From Ohtaekwangia kribbensis (GTDB taxonomy: Bacteria > Bacteroidota > Bacteroidia > Cytophagales > Cyclobacteriaceae): a stretch of DNA of 64,000 nucleotides. The position numbers and the translations under genes are program-made. How positions within the stretch are numbered: position 1 is the first letter of the stretch; each line of letters opens with the position of its first letter. Positions 54,101 through 62,944 of this stretch are shown here, piece after piece. The stretch spans positions 2,313,028 to 2,377,027 of the forward strand of contig NZ_JBHTKA010000001.1 in assembly GCF_042676245.1 (NCBI RefSeq). Reading direction: 5' to 3'. The notes under the pieces are model-generated. The model was not told the DNA's origin, did no database searches, and saw only the letters and a list, made by a program, of their open reading frames with translations.

Positions 54101-54220
54101 TCCGGTTGCGTCCGTGATTTTTCCGGTTATTACTTGCTTCTGCGCCTGGGCCGAAGCTAGTCCTACCAGGAAGAAACATACGGAAGCAAACCATATGCTT
54201 CTGTAGACTTGTTTAATCAT
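51161..54220 (-). CDS. SusC/RagA family TonB-dependent transporter
   Basis: A 1019-residue outer-membrane transporter. Signal peptide to QAQ (residue 27), carboxypeptidase-D-like domain (about 30-105, ITGKITDATGAPLPGVSILI), TonB box VVVVGYGEQKK, plug with the SusC signatures APGVQITSTSGQPGETMKVI, LKDAASAAIYGSQAANGVVL, then the 22-strand barrel ending in YYPRPRTYMVGLNVKF. Imports oligosaccharides captured by SusD. It is 63 bp behind the GH31 gene. Confidence 0.96.
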   Translation of the reverse strand: MIKQVYRSIWFASVCFFLVGLASAQAQKQVITGKITDATGAPLPGVSILIKGTTIGTSADVEGNYSLEASPNDVLVLSFIGYTTKEVSVGNQSQINVSMEEDISTLQEVVVVGYGEQKKALNTGANLQIKGEDLLKQSSTNALQALQGQAPGVQITSTSGQPGETMKVIVRGVGSTIGNTPLYVVDGVITGDISYLNNGDIASLTVLKDAASAAIYGSQAANGVVLITTKKGKAGHAQVTFDSYYGVQNVARKVDLLNAKEYAIIANEAAVNSGNSPIYSQHVIDSLGSAGTNWMDEMFAKDAVTQNYSIGVTGGSENSVYSTSLSYLSQAGIVGGKGLSNYERYNFRFNSEHKLFKNILTIGQNLNVAFTNNNGIGVGNQYNNSLRGAFQTTPLLKNDPLDTAGLYNQANPYYQMVYNNQNRNKNQRVIGNIYFEVEPISKLKFRSSLGIDYYNYDGQSYKPEFKLSIYSFNTNPQVTQSMSKSQTILWDNLLSYSFTLGTQHKFDAMLGTSMYQYGGSSLSATKTGSVFSDVEHAWISNGTSNTATATGVAYDPDHRASFFGRLNYNFEETYLLNATFRADGSSKFAKGNQWGYFPSVSAGWVITNEEFMDNTSGWLNSLKFRASWGQVGSQNVSAFQYQSPITFTNTYYIFGGTEGTLTPGAYPSRLSNTNLKWETSEQTDIGFDAAFLNGKFNVNVDWYVKTNKDWLIKAPVLATAGAEAPYINGGGVKNKGVELALAYNNSIGDLNYRVSVNGAYNKNTVSHIPNADGIIHGQANQIYDNSTEFNRAANGYPIGYFWGYKTNGIFQNEQEVQSYTSAEGTQLQPSAKPGDVRYVDVTGDGSITEADKTMIGNPNPDYTFGFSIGADYKGFDFSIQASGVAGNQIVQSYRNPASKYGNYTSEILDRWHGEGTSNRMPRVTETNENWTNFSDLYIHNGDYLRINNVTLGYDLKRVIKQNFLTQCRLYVSALNLFTFTKYNGMDPEVGYGTDGFTSGVDVGYYPRPRTYMVGLNVKF

Positions 54221-54283
54221 AGGTTAATTTTGGTTTAGCTGTTTTAGTTGTTTATCTCCAGTTTCCTTGCGGAAATTTGAATT

Positions 54284-57124
54284 CTATTTATGTTCTACGG
54301 TTAAAGATTTACCGTCATACGTTACCACCTGGTCTGCCTTGGTAGTAGCAGCTACTGCAGCAGCGTGGTCTTGCGTGATCCAGACTATATTTATAGTCCG
54401 TTTCTCAAGCATTCCATTGAATGAGCCCTGGCGCTCACCAATCGTTAATGTCTTAGCGGCTTCATTGTAAGTAAATGGTATAGAAGTATACTTACCTTGC
54501 TCATAGTTATAGTTTACACCTTCATCTTCATAAAGTGTAAAATTTCCGGCTTTACCGGTATACACGTAGAGCGTAAGCGGATCTGCAGGTTTTTCGCTGG
54601 TATATTGTATCTCAGGACCAACTGGTATAATCGAACCTTCTTTTACATATACCGGAATCCGATCCAGCGGAGCTACAGCTTTCACAGTCTGGCCACCGGT
54701 TAAATAAGCACCGGTATAGAAATCATACCAGCCTGTAGTTGATGGCAGATATACATCGCGGGTCCTGGCCTTATAAGTATATACCGGGCTGATAAGCAGG
54801 CTTGGACCAAACATAAACTGATCACCGATCTCATACACTTTATTATCCGCGTGGAAATCCATGATAAGTCCGCGCATGATGGTATAATTATCAAAGTAGC
54901 TATGACCAGCCAGTGAATAGATATACGGCATCAACAAGTATCGGAGTTTATCATAGTATACCAAGCTGTTATACTCCGTTGTGCCTTGTGGAGCAATGTT
55001 ATATATCTCACGCAGCGGGAACTGACCGTGTGAACGGAACAGCGGGCAGAACGTTCCAAACTGGAACCAGCGGGTATTCAACTCGCGCCATTCGCTTTGA
55101 GTTTCACCGGTCAGGTTGTAATATCTTTTTTCAACGGCAAATCCTCCTATATCCATCGTCCAGTATGGAATACCAGATAATGCGAAATTTATACCCGTAG
55201 CAATCTGATCTTGCAGATCGCTCCAGCGTGATACTATATCTCCACTCCAGGTTGCTGCGCCATAACGTTGCTGACCTGCAAATGCAGAACGAGTCAAGAT
55301 GAACACGCGCTTATCAGGACTTGATTTACGTTGTCCTTCATAAACACCTTTTGCATTCATGAGTGAATACGCGTTGAAGTATTTAGCACCTGGGCCCATG
55401 GCCGTGCTCATGTTTATCTTGCGTTCTTCTATAGATATATTCGAGTGAATATCTGGCTCGGTAGCATCCAACCACCATGCATCTACTCCTATAGAGTTTA
55501 AGTTTTTATCAATTTGTGACCAGAAGAGTTTACCGGCTTCGAGATTAAATGGATCATAGAAAGTAGATTCATATCCTACACCAACCCAGTCTTTTCTTTT
55601 CTTCTCGATATTGTGCATGTATAGGAAGCCATTCTTTTCCATCTCCTCATAATTCTTTGTGCCTTTATTGAATTTAGGCCACACCGAAATCATCAGGTTT
55701 GCGTGCAGATCATTATGTAATTCGTTGATCATGCCTTTCGGATCCGGGAAGCGTTTGAGATCAAATTCATGTGAACCCCATTTCGGATCTTCCCAATATT
55801 GCCAGTCGAGTACAATGTTATCAACCGGTATATTTCGCTTGCGATATTCTTTTACTACATCCACCATCTCCTGGCGGTTTCTGTAGCGCTCGCGACTTTG
55901 CCAGAAGCCCATAGCCCACTTCGGAACTATAGGAGCTTTACCGGTGATGTTTCGGTAGCCACTAATTACTTCATCTGCATTGTTACCTTTAATGAAATAG
56001 TAATTGATTTCATCGCCTACTTCACTGGCAAGTGACAGGCGGCTTTGTTCGTCTTGTGCAAATGGATCGAGATGTTTTACCCCCAGATAACCGGCATAGT
56101 CTGGTTTCCATTCTATTTTAAGCGTATGTTTTTCACCGGGCTTAACATCAACATTGAATTTGTTTGTCCATGGGTTCCAGTTCTGTCTCCACTTGTCAAT
56201 AACCAGCGCACCGTCAACCCATATTTTTATATAGCCTGAAGAGTATACCAGGAACTTGTGAGCACCTGCAGCATCAGAAGTAAAAGAACCTTCCCATACT
56301 ACTTTTCCTTCACCGGAAACATCTTTCGGAAAGCTGTCAACCTGAGGTGTTTCGAGAAACTCAAAATCAATCTTATTCTCTACTTTCGTTTCTTTCAGTT
56401 TATCGTCTTTTACATAATAGTCAGCAGTAAGACCACCCTCTTTACCATCCTTCGTAAAAAGTTTAAGTGTGCTCAGCGGCTGATATTCTCTCGGATCACC
56501 AAACTTGCTGATCGAATAGTTATCCCAAAGCAAACCATAGTTTTTGCTGGAGTATACAAAAGGAATTACATCAACGATGTTATGCTGCACGAGGTCAACA
56601 TCTTCTCCTTTATAATTCATTTGTCCGTTCTGATGGCCACCCAAACCATAGAAGGCTTCGTCAGCAGGTGATTCAAAAACCTGGCGGATGGCGTATGATT
56701 TCAGATTGTCCACAGTAACCGGAGTGAATGACTTGCCTCCTCCCTGACGCTCTTGCAGAATTACCTGGCCGGTTGTGTCACTAAAAGATACTTCACCCGA
56801 AGTGAGTGAAATCTTGGCGCGAAGTGTTTTTGTGATTAATGAAAGCGCATCAGCCGATTCTTCCAGTTTCCAGGACGTTGATCCTTTTACTTCTGGAAGT
56901 ACGACCAGACTTTGTGCTGTTGAAAAAGTATCAGCCGGAGTTGCTGTTACATGAATAATGTCATCTGAAATAACCTGGAGTTTTACACGCTTTGCACCAC
57001 CCTCTTTAGAGTTGAGGGTTACAATAACGCCATCCTGAAGTTTCTCGTAGTTTGATTTGGTTGAACATGCGCTTATTAAAAGCGCCAACAAAAGGTTTAA
57101 CAGTAGTAGTTTTTTCATTCTCAT
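54284..57124 (-). CDS. GH31 alpha-xylosidase with PA14 insert
   Basis: A 946-residue GH31 enzyme, probably a lipoprotein (MKKLLLLNLLLALLISAC within the first 20 residues; two ATGs at 57124 and 57118). N-terminal beta-sandwich with AFYGLGGHQNGQMNYKG, then a PA14 domain inserted at about 245-360 (WEGSFTSDAAGAHKFLVYSS, IKIWVDGALVIDKWRQNW). The catalytic barrel has the nucleophile Asp in WWLDATEPD (about 552) and the acid/base Asp in ATWSGDIVSRWSDL. A GH31 enzyme with a PA14 insert is the architecture of Cellvibrio japonicus Xyl31A, a xyloglucan alpha-xylosidase, so this specificity is likely. First gene of the GH31-SusC-SusD operon. Confidence 0.92.
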   Translation of the reverse strand: MRMKKLLLLNLLLALLISACSTKSNYEKLQDGVIVTLNSKEGGAKRVKLQVISDDIIHVTATPADTFSTAQSLVVLPEVKGSTSWKLEESADALSLITKTLRAKISLTSGEVSFSDTTGQVILQERQGGGKSFTPVTVDNLKSYAIRQVFESPADEAFYGLGGHQNGQMNYKGEDVDLVQHNIVDVIPFVYSSKNYGLLWDNYSISKFGDPREYQPLSTLKLFTKDGKEGGLTADYYVKDDKLKETKVENKIDFEFLETPQVDSFPKDVSGEGKVVWEGSFTSDAAGAHKFLVYSSGYIKIWVDGALVIDKWRQNWNPWTNKFNVDVKPGEKHTLKIEWKPDYAGYLGVKHLDPFAQDEQSRLSLASEVGDEINYYFIKGNNADEVISGYRNITGKAPIVPKWAMGFWQSRERYRNRQEMVDVVKEYRKRNIPVDNIVLDWQYWEDPKWGSHEFDLKRFPDPKGMINELHNDLHANLMISVWPKFNKGTKNYEEMEKNGFLYMHNIEKKRKDWVGVGYESTFYDPFNLEAGKLFWSQIDKNLNSIGVDAWWLDATEPDIHSNISIEERKINMSTAMGPGAKYFNAYSLMNAKGVYEGQRKSSPDKRVFILTRSAFAGQQRYGAATWSGDIVSRWSDLQDQIATGINFALSGIPYWTMDIGGFAVEKRYYNLTGETQSEWRELNTRWFQFGTFCPLFRSHGQFPLREIYNIAPQGTTEYNSLVYYDKLRYLLMPYIYSLAGHSYFDNYTIMRGLIMDFHADNKVYEIGDQFMFGPSLLISPVYTYKARTRDVYLPSTTGWYDFYTGAYLTGGQTVKAVAPLDRIPVYVKEGSIIPVGPEIQYTSEKPADPLTLYVYTGKAGNFTLYEDEGVNYNYEQGKYTSIPFTYNEAAKTLTIGERQGSFNGMLEKRTINIVWITQDHAAAVAATTKADQVVTYDGKSLTVEHK

Positions 57125-57494
57125 TTGATCTTCAATGCAACCGGTTTCCAAGCACAAAAACTCGTAATCGATTGCAGTAAAGGTAGACTGAGAAGTGGCC
57201 TTGAATGGGTATTCAAATGTCTGATCCTAGAGGCTCAATCGTTTTCAGACGGTATCAAAATGTTGCAAAACACTGGTTGAAATCGATTCAAAGAAGGAAA
57301 TTTTGTTTTCAAAATTGTCGCAACGAGAAACAATAGTCCTCGCGTGTGTTGACACGGAACTCCCCTGCCTGAAAAACATTTGTCCCCTAGCCATGGCGTT
57401 GTTTCCTAGAATTTCGAAAAAAGTCGAAGTCTCGACAGACCGATCGGATACAGATCTCAGGATCTCAGAACATCCACAGAAAAAATCATCTCAA
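57125..57494. promoter_or_regulatory. Regulatory region upstream of the GH31-SusC operon
   Basis: A 370-bp spacer with no coding frame of its own. It holds two perfect palindromes AATCGATT at 57166-57173 and 57281-57288, 115 bp apart centre to centre (close to eleven helical turns), and a related AATCGTTT near 57238. These are candidate binding sites for the AraC-type regulator encoded upstream; no clear TAnnTTTG element is seen on the minus strand. Confidence 0.3.
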
Positions 57495-57599
57495 TCAATA
57501 AAAAATAATAAAGGATAACGAAGCAGCAATTGCAATGTAAATCGCGATCTCAATGGCAAGCATAATCCTGCCCATGCGTTTCAGTTTCTCGTGTGACAT
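57495..57599 (-). CDS. Putative 34-residue membrane microprotein
   Basis: A 34-codon frame from ATG: a short basic head (MSHEKLKRMGRIM) and one hydrophobic helix (LAIEIAIYIAIAASLSFIIF) ending in Y. It is preceded 19 bp upstream by a perfect TAnnTTTG element on the same strand. It lies between the sensor-regulator and the enzymes it probably controls, oriented with both. I know of no family for it. It may be a small membrane peptide with a regulatory or stabilising role, or an unrelated short frame. Confidence 0.45.
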   Translation of the reverse strand: MSHEKLKRMGRIMLAIEIAIYIAIAASLSFIIFY

Positions 57600-57617
57600 T
57601 CCCTACATTAATCGGGT

Positions 57618-57625
57618 CAAATCTA
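57618..57625 (-). promoter_or_regulatory. -7 element upstream of the 34-residue frame
   Basis: TAGATTTG on the minus strand matches TAnnTTTG exactly. Transcription would start near 57611, about 12 bases before the ATG. A matching -33 TTG is not obvious, so confidence is modest. Confidence 0.4.
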
Positions 57626-57698
57626 CTAACTGAAACAGCAGGCGAAGGTCACAGAATCGCTTTGATATAGGTTCGAATTGTCTCTTTTTGGGTGATAA

Positions 57699-60600
57699 TT
57701 ATACTGCACGCCTCCTTTTTCCCGCGGCATACGCGGAAGGAAGCACATGATACTGCTCTTTAAAGTAGCGGGCAAAGTATTTCGGATTGTTGAAACCAAC
57801 CTGGTAAGCAATTTCGGCCACAGTTAACTGACTTTTCTCCAGCAACTGCGCGGCTTGCTGCAAACGAATGGTTCTGATAAACTCCAATGGTGATTTACCG
57901 GTAAGTGCAATGATCTTTTTATACAAATGAGCGCGACTTATGCCCAACTCACGACTCATGTCTTCTACCGAGAAGTCTGCTTTCGATACGTTGTCCTCCA
58001 CACATTTCACTGCATTCTGAATAAATTTTTCATCCAGCGGAGTAATGTTCAACTCACTTGCCTTTACATCCAGTTGTTTCGGGAACGCACGATGAAATTT
58101 CTCGCGCTGCATGATCAGGTTCTGAATCCTTGAAGTCAGTATTTCAAAATTGAATGGCTTGGTGATGTAATCATCCGCTCCGGATTGAAAACCCTCTACC
58201 TTTTGCTCTTCGGCAGCGCGTGCTGTTAAAAGTATAACCGGTATATGGGATACACGTTGATCGGACTTAATTTTCTTACAAAAATCAATACCATTCATTT
58301 CCGGCATCATGATATCACTCACTACCAGGTCGGGTAATTGCTCCTGCACTTTCTTCCAGCCTTCTTTTCCATTTGCAGCTTCTACAATCTGGTAATCTGC
58401 CTTCAGGTTATCTTTCAAATAGAATCTGAAATCTTCGTTGTCTTCTACCAACAACAATAAAGGTTTCTTAACCAGTCGGGCACCTGCACTTTCTGCTATC
58501 GGTTCTTCATCCACCGGTTCTATAATTTCCTGAGTAATGGTTTCGGCCTGGCTTGAAGCATCCTGCAACGGTAGCCGTACTATAAAACGACTTCCTTTAC
58601 CCGATTCACTCTCTACGGATATACTTCCACCGTGTATCTTCACAAATTCTTTTGTGATGGAAAGTCCTATACCGCTTCCCTGGTTCACCATACTCTTGGG
58701 AAGTTCGTTCTGAAAGAAGCGCTCAAAAATTCGCTCCTGTTTGTCAGGCGCTATACCTATACCAGTATCTTTCACATCTATACAAAGCCACTTGCCATCA
58801 ACCTCAGTCTTTTGCTCTACCCCTACCGTTACAGCCCCGTGTTCAGGAGTAAATTTGAATGCATTGCTTAACAGGTTGAATAAAATCTTTTCCAGTTTAT
58901 CCTGGTCGAAAATAGTCACGAGTGAGTTTACCGATGAATTAAACTTCAACTGTATCGCTTTCTTTTCCGATAAGTCTGAGAAAGAATATACCGCCTCTTT
59001 TATAAAATGAATAATGTCTCCTTCTGACGGATTGAATTTTATTTCCTGCACTTCAAGCTTTCTGAAATCAAGCAACTGGTTTACGAGGTTGAGCAGTCGC
59101 TTGGCATTGCGTTGTATCAGCAGAAATTGATTTTGCTGCTCCGTGTCTTTCACCTGCTTCAAGATCTTTTCGATCGGTGTAAGAATGAGTGTTAGCGGAG
59201 TTCTGAATTCGTGACTTACGTTGGTGAAGAATTTTATCTTCATCATATCCAGCTCGTGCATACGCATGGCTTCCTGTCGCTCCTGCTGAATGATGAACTT
59301 CATTTTCTCGCGTTGCTGAACAAGTCTCCGCGTGATGAGCAATCCGGTAATGATCAACACAAAATATATAACCAGTGCCGTGCGTGTTTTCCAGAATGGA
59401 GGCAACACTGCTATCTTTAGTGTAGCGCCTTTCTCGTTCCAAAAGCCATCGTTGTTGGCGGCTATAACGCGAAATGTATACTCGCCCGGATCAAGGTTTG
59501 TAAACGTTACACGTCTCGATTTACTATCAGCCGGCAACCAATCGGTATGAAAACCTTCAAGTTTGTATTTATACTTGTTCTTCTCCGGGTGAAAGAAATT
59601 CAATGCCGCAAACTCGATCGAGAAGACATCTTTACCCGGTGGAAGCCTGATTTCGGATAGGGTCGATATATCTTTTGGTAACAGTATATTTCCATCCACC
59701 AGCTCTTCTGCTTTTATACTCTCATTGAAAAGTTGAAAATCTGTAAAGACTACTTCGGGTACATCTTTATTTAATCCTAACTGTGACGGTTTAAAAATAT
59801 TAAACCCGTTAGAACCTCCGAATATAAGTTCTCCGCGCGATGTCTTAAAAGCAGCATTCTCGTTGAATTGTTTCCCCTGCAAACCTTCAGGCTCACCGTA
59901 GTTGCTAAAGGTATAGATTGACTTACCATCAGGTGCCGATGTAATTTTCATTTGCGACAATCCATTCGGTGTACTCATCCAGATATCACCGCGATCATCT
60001 TCCAGTATGGTTAATATAGTGTTGTGCGGGAGACCATCTTCCTTAGTAAACACTTGAAATGAATTGTTTTTGCGATTAAACAAATTCAGCCCACCGGCAG
60101 TACCAATCCATATACGACCTTTTGAATCTTCACGAATATCAAGCACAGCATTGTTACTTAGACTTTGCGGATTACTGCTTTCACTTTCGTAATGAATAAA
60201 CCGTCCGCGCTGGCGACTTAGGACGTCTACCCCGGCCGTTGTGCCGATCCACAAATCACCTTCGCGATCTTCCGTTATTGCCGCTATATAATCCGAGCCT
60301 ACAGAGTTAAGATCAGTGGCACGATAATGCGAGAAAGACTGCGTACGTTCATCAAACAAATTAAGACCACCGTTCAGTGTTCCAACCCACAGCCGGTGCC
60401 GTGAGTCTTCATATATCTCCCAGACACTTTGATTGGACAAACTTGAGGGATCTGAAGGGTTGTTATTATAGCGTATAAACTTAGTGCCATCGTAACAGGT
60501 GAGTCCGCCATAATATGTACCAATCCACAACTTCTTCGTGTGATCTATATATAGGCTTACAATGACATCGCTACCTATACTATTGGTATTCGCGGGATTA

Positions 60601-61829
60601 TACCGGTACTGTGTAAACCTGCCGGTGGCGCGATTAAAATATAGCAATCCTCCTCCGTTCGTACCGATCCATATATTTCCTTTATCATCTTCTACAAAAC
60701 GATTTACATCCGCATAAGGCAGTCCGTACGGATTGGTGGGCGAGTGTTTATATAGCGGAAAGCGAACAATATTTTCATGATAATAACTCACACCGCGTTT
60801 ATAGGTGCCTACCCAGATAATACCATCGGTATCTTTATAGAGAGTATTGATACTGTTCTGACTCAGGCTCTTTTCATCTTCATCATTGTGCGTGATATAG
60901 CGAATGGAAAAATCCCGTTTGTCGATCAGGTTGATACCTCCATGATCTGTACCTACCCAGATAAGTCCTTTATTATCCTGCTCCATGTCGCGCACAATGT
61001 TCGTATTGAGATGCGCGCCCGGGCTATCTTTATGTATATGTGTAAATGATTTATTGCCGCTATTGAAATAGAAAACGCCCTGATTATCATCTGCTATAAA
61101 AATCCAGAGGTCACCATCCTTATCGGTTAGCAAACGATATTTCCGTATAGCGGCTTTATTCTGTTTAAAGAGGTAGTCATTCCTATAGGTAACATAATGC
61201 TTGTTACCTTTTACTCCGATCTGTTCAATGATACCATTAGCATGAATAATCCAGTGACTTCCCTTTACGTCCTGCACCAGAGATACAACTGAATCGGATG
61301 CTATACTCTGTGCATCCTTTTCATGATGTCGTATTGAAACCGCATCACCACTTGATACTGTATAGCGAACAAGCCCGGCAGAGGCATGAATAAACCAGAA
61401 GTTACCTTCATAATCTTTCACAACATTATTTAAAGCTCCCTGCGGGATTTTATAGATATCATAAAAAGCAGAGAGGTTTTTCTGGAATTTTTCAGTCTGC
61501 GGATCATATAGTGTAAGTCCGGCTGTAGTGAGTACACCTATACGGCCGTCCGGAAGTTCAAATAAATCCTGTACAGCATTATGGATAATCGATGTCGTAT
61601 CGCGCGAGTCGTGCTGAAATACTTTGACCGTATAGCCATCATACCGATTGAGGCCCGCAGCCGTGCCGATCCACAGAAAGCCACGTTTGTCTTTCAGAAA
61701 AGACAGTACCTCGTTATGTGAAAGTCCATCGTTAACATTCACATGCATAAACTTGTATGGCTCCGGTTGCGCCATTACCCCGGCCGCACAAGCGAGCAAA
61801 ACTACTGTGCAAAAAATCCTCTTATCCAT
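57699..61829 (-). CDS. Hybrid two-component system regulator (HTCS)
   Basis: A 1376-residue one-protein signalling system. Signal peptide to VMAQ; periplasmic sensor of two-bladed-propeller type made of repeated reg_prop units (GFLWIGTAAGLNRYDGYT, GIIWVGTYKRGVSYY, GNIWIGTNGGGLLYF and others, to about 700); Y_Y_Y domain (about 735-800); one membrane helix near 815-835; HisKA with the phospho-histidine in NVSHEFRTPLTLIL (about 875); HATPase; receiver domain with Asp in VVSDIMMPEMNG (about 1171); AraC-type HTH at about 1275-1376 (LGISRAHLYKKIIALTGKSP). Such regulators sense oligosaccharides and activate nearby polysaccharide loci. It is oriented with, and upstream of, the GH31-SusCD operon. Confidence 0.96.
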   Translation of the reverse strand: MDKRIFCTVVLLACAAGVMAQPEPYKFMHVNVNDGLSHNEVLSFLKDKRGFLWIGTAAGLNRYDGYTVKVFQHDSRDTTSIIHNAVQDLFELPDGRIGVLTTAGLTLYDPQTEKFQKNLSAFYDIYKIPQGALNNVVKDYEGNFWFIHASAGLVRYTVSSGDAVSIRHHEKDAQSIASDSVVSLVQDVKGSHWIIHANGIIEQIGVKGNKHYVTYRNDYLFKQNKAAIRKYRLLTDKDGDLWIFIADDNQGVFYFNSGNKSFTHIHKDSPGAHLNTNIVRDMEQDNKGLIWVGTDHGGINLIDKRDFSIRYITHNDEDEKSLSQNSINTLYKDTDGIIWVGTYKRGVSYYHENIVRFPLYKHSPTNPYGLPYADVNRFVEDDKGNIWIGTNGGGLLYFNRATGRFTQYRYNPANTNSIGSDVIVSLYIDHTKKLWIGTYYGGLTCYDGTKFIRYNNNPSDPSSLSNQSVWEIYEDSRHRLWVGTLNGGLNLFDERTQSFSHYRATDLNSVGSDYIAAITEDREGDLWIGTTAGVDVLSRQRGRFIHYESESSNPQSLSNNAVLDIREDSKGRIWIGTAGGLNLFNRKNNSFQVFTKEDGLPHNTILTILEDDRGDIWMSTPNGLSQMKITSAPDGKSIYTFSNYGEPEGLQGKQFNENAAFKTSRGELIFGGSNGFNIFKPSQLGLNKDVPEVVFTDFQLFNESIKAEELVDGNILLPKDISTLSEIRLPPGKDVFSIEFAALNFFHPEKNKYKYKLEGFHTDWLPADSKSRRVTFTNLDPGEYTFRVIAANNDGFWNEKGATLKIAVLPPFWKTRTALVIYFVLIITGLLITRRLVQQREKMKFIIQQERQEAMRMHELDMMKIKFFTNVSHEFRTPLTLILTPIEKILKQVKDTEQQNQFLLIQRNAKRLLNLVNQLLDFRKLEVQEIKFNPSEGDIIHFIKEAVYSFSDLSEKKAIQLKFNSSVNSLVTIFDQDKLEKILFNLLSNAFKFTPEHGAVTVGVEQKTEVDGKWLCIDVKDTGIGIAPDKQERIFERFFQNELPKSMVNQGSGIGLSITKEFVKIHGGSISVESESGKGSRFIVRLPLQDASSQAETITQEIIEPVDEEPIAESAGARLVKKPLLLLVEDNEDFRFYLKDNLKADYQIVEAANGKEGWKKVQEQLPDLVVSDIMMPEMNGIDFCKKIKSDQRVSHIPVILLTARAAEEQKVEGFQSGADDYITKPFNFEILTSRIQNLIMQREKFHRAFPKQLDVKASELNITPLDEKFIQNAVKCVEDNVSKADFSVEDMSRELGISRAHLYKKIIALTGKSPLEFIRTIRLQQAAQLLEKSQLTVAEIAYQVGFNNPKYFARYFKEQYHVLPSAYAAGKRRRAV

Positions 61830-61930
61830 TCAACCAATCACTAACCTGCATGCAATTTACAGAATGCATACTATTAAAATTATATGTATTATGCCGCTAA
61901 CGATATATGAAAATTAACAAACCGAGGCTG

Positions 61931-62731
61931 TCAGGCGGTGAGTTTAAGAATCTTTGAGATCAGCAGATCAAATACTTCTACCAGAATCAGGATAATAATG
62001 ATGTATTCCAGCAAGCTGCTTTCACGCTGGTGAATGATTTCGCGAAACACAGAAAGGTTGTCTTCGATAATGCGCAAGGTATATTCTACCTCACTAAACC
62101 GTATACGCAAATCAAAATACTTCATCAATCCCTGGTGAAGTTTATCAAGATACTCATCGTCCCACACCAAATCGGGCGCATCGAAGATGTAAATATTTTC
62201 AGCTATGTCGTTTTGTGTATTGAGTGCTTTGCCGATAAACCGCATCATATTATTGCGACTGATCTTCAGCTTACCGGTGAGCTCCAACTGACGGGCAAAA
62301 CTTTTTACTTCTGTGAGAAGTGTCTCGCTTACGCCATGGTAATAATCGAGCGCTACAGATTGCGCGAGGTTGAGCATGGCAATGCGAATCACTTTGTCGT
62401 CAAGACGATCGAGCACGATGCGATCAAAGTCAAATGCAATACCGGTTCGATCTTCAACAATCACCTCGTGGTCATCGCGCATCCAGTTCAGGGACGGGTT
62501 CTTCTGAAAACCCGACACGGTTTTTATAGCCCACTTCATTTCATCTTCGTTGTAACCGGCAAATACCACAACCCCGTAGTTACAGTAATATTGATACTTG
62601 CCTCCGCTGAAATTATAGTATAGCTCGGAAGATGAATCGGCCAGCGGTTTAATATCCAGGAACGATTTTATTCCCTTTATATCCAACTGACTGGCTATAA
62701 GAAATGCCGAAAGTTTTACGGTTTGTGTCAT
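61931..62731 (-). CDS. RMND1/DUF155 family protein
   Basis: A 266-residue protein of the DUF155 family (yeast Rmd1, human RMND1 and bacterial relatives). The start is the ATG at 62731; the frame extends two codons to a TTG. Visible landmarks: YGVVVFAGYNEDEMKW, LAQSVALDYYH, and near the end LRIIEDNLSVFREIIHQRES followed by a C-terminal membrane helix (LLEYIIIILILVEVFDLLI). Mitochondrial members support translation at the membrane; the bacterial role is unknown. It stands alone, divergent from the S1/P1 nuclease gene. Confidence 0.85.
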   Translation of the reverse strand: MTQTVKLSAFLIASQLDIKGIKSFLDIKPLADSSSELYYNFSGGKYQYYCNYGVVVFAGYNEDEMKWAIKTVSGFQKNPSLNWMRDDHEVIVEDRTGIAFDFDRIVLDRLDDKVIRIAMLNLAQSVALDYYHGVSETLLTEVKSFARQLELTGKLKISRNNMMRFIGKALNTQNDIAENIYIFDAPDLVWDDEYLDKLHQGLMKYFDLRIRFSEVEYTLRIIEDNLSVFREIIHQRESSLLEYIIIILILVEVFDLLISKILKLTA

Positions 62732-62944
62732 ACGCAACTTACTGCCTATAAAGTTAAAAGAATAGCGTTACAGTGAAAGGCGATGGCCCGCGTGTAACAT
62801 TGCCCGTAATAAACCGATAACATATCTTTTATATAAACGGATATTTGAAAACTGGTTATAAAATCGAGATTTGCGACTATAAAAAATCAATTAACCTATA
62901 AATACTGCTGTTACGGCAGAGTCTTGTATTTAAATCGAACCTCC

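Noticed and set aside
59900..61700. Repeated WIGT/WVGT blocks as a possible tandem repeat array
   Set aside because: They are the reg_prop units of the HTCS sensor, diverged at DNA level.
62030..62623. 197-codon plus-strand frame opposite the DUF155 gene
   Set aside because: The minus-strand protein has clear family motifs; the plus frame is a shadow with no signal or domain.
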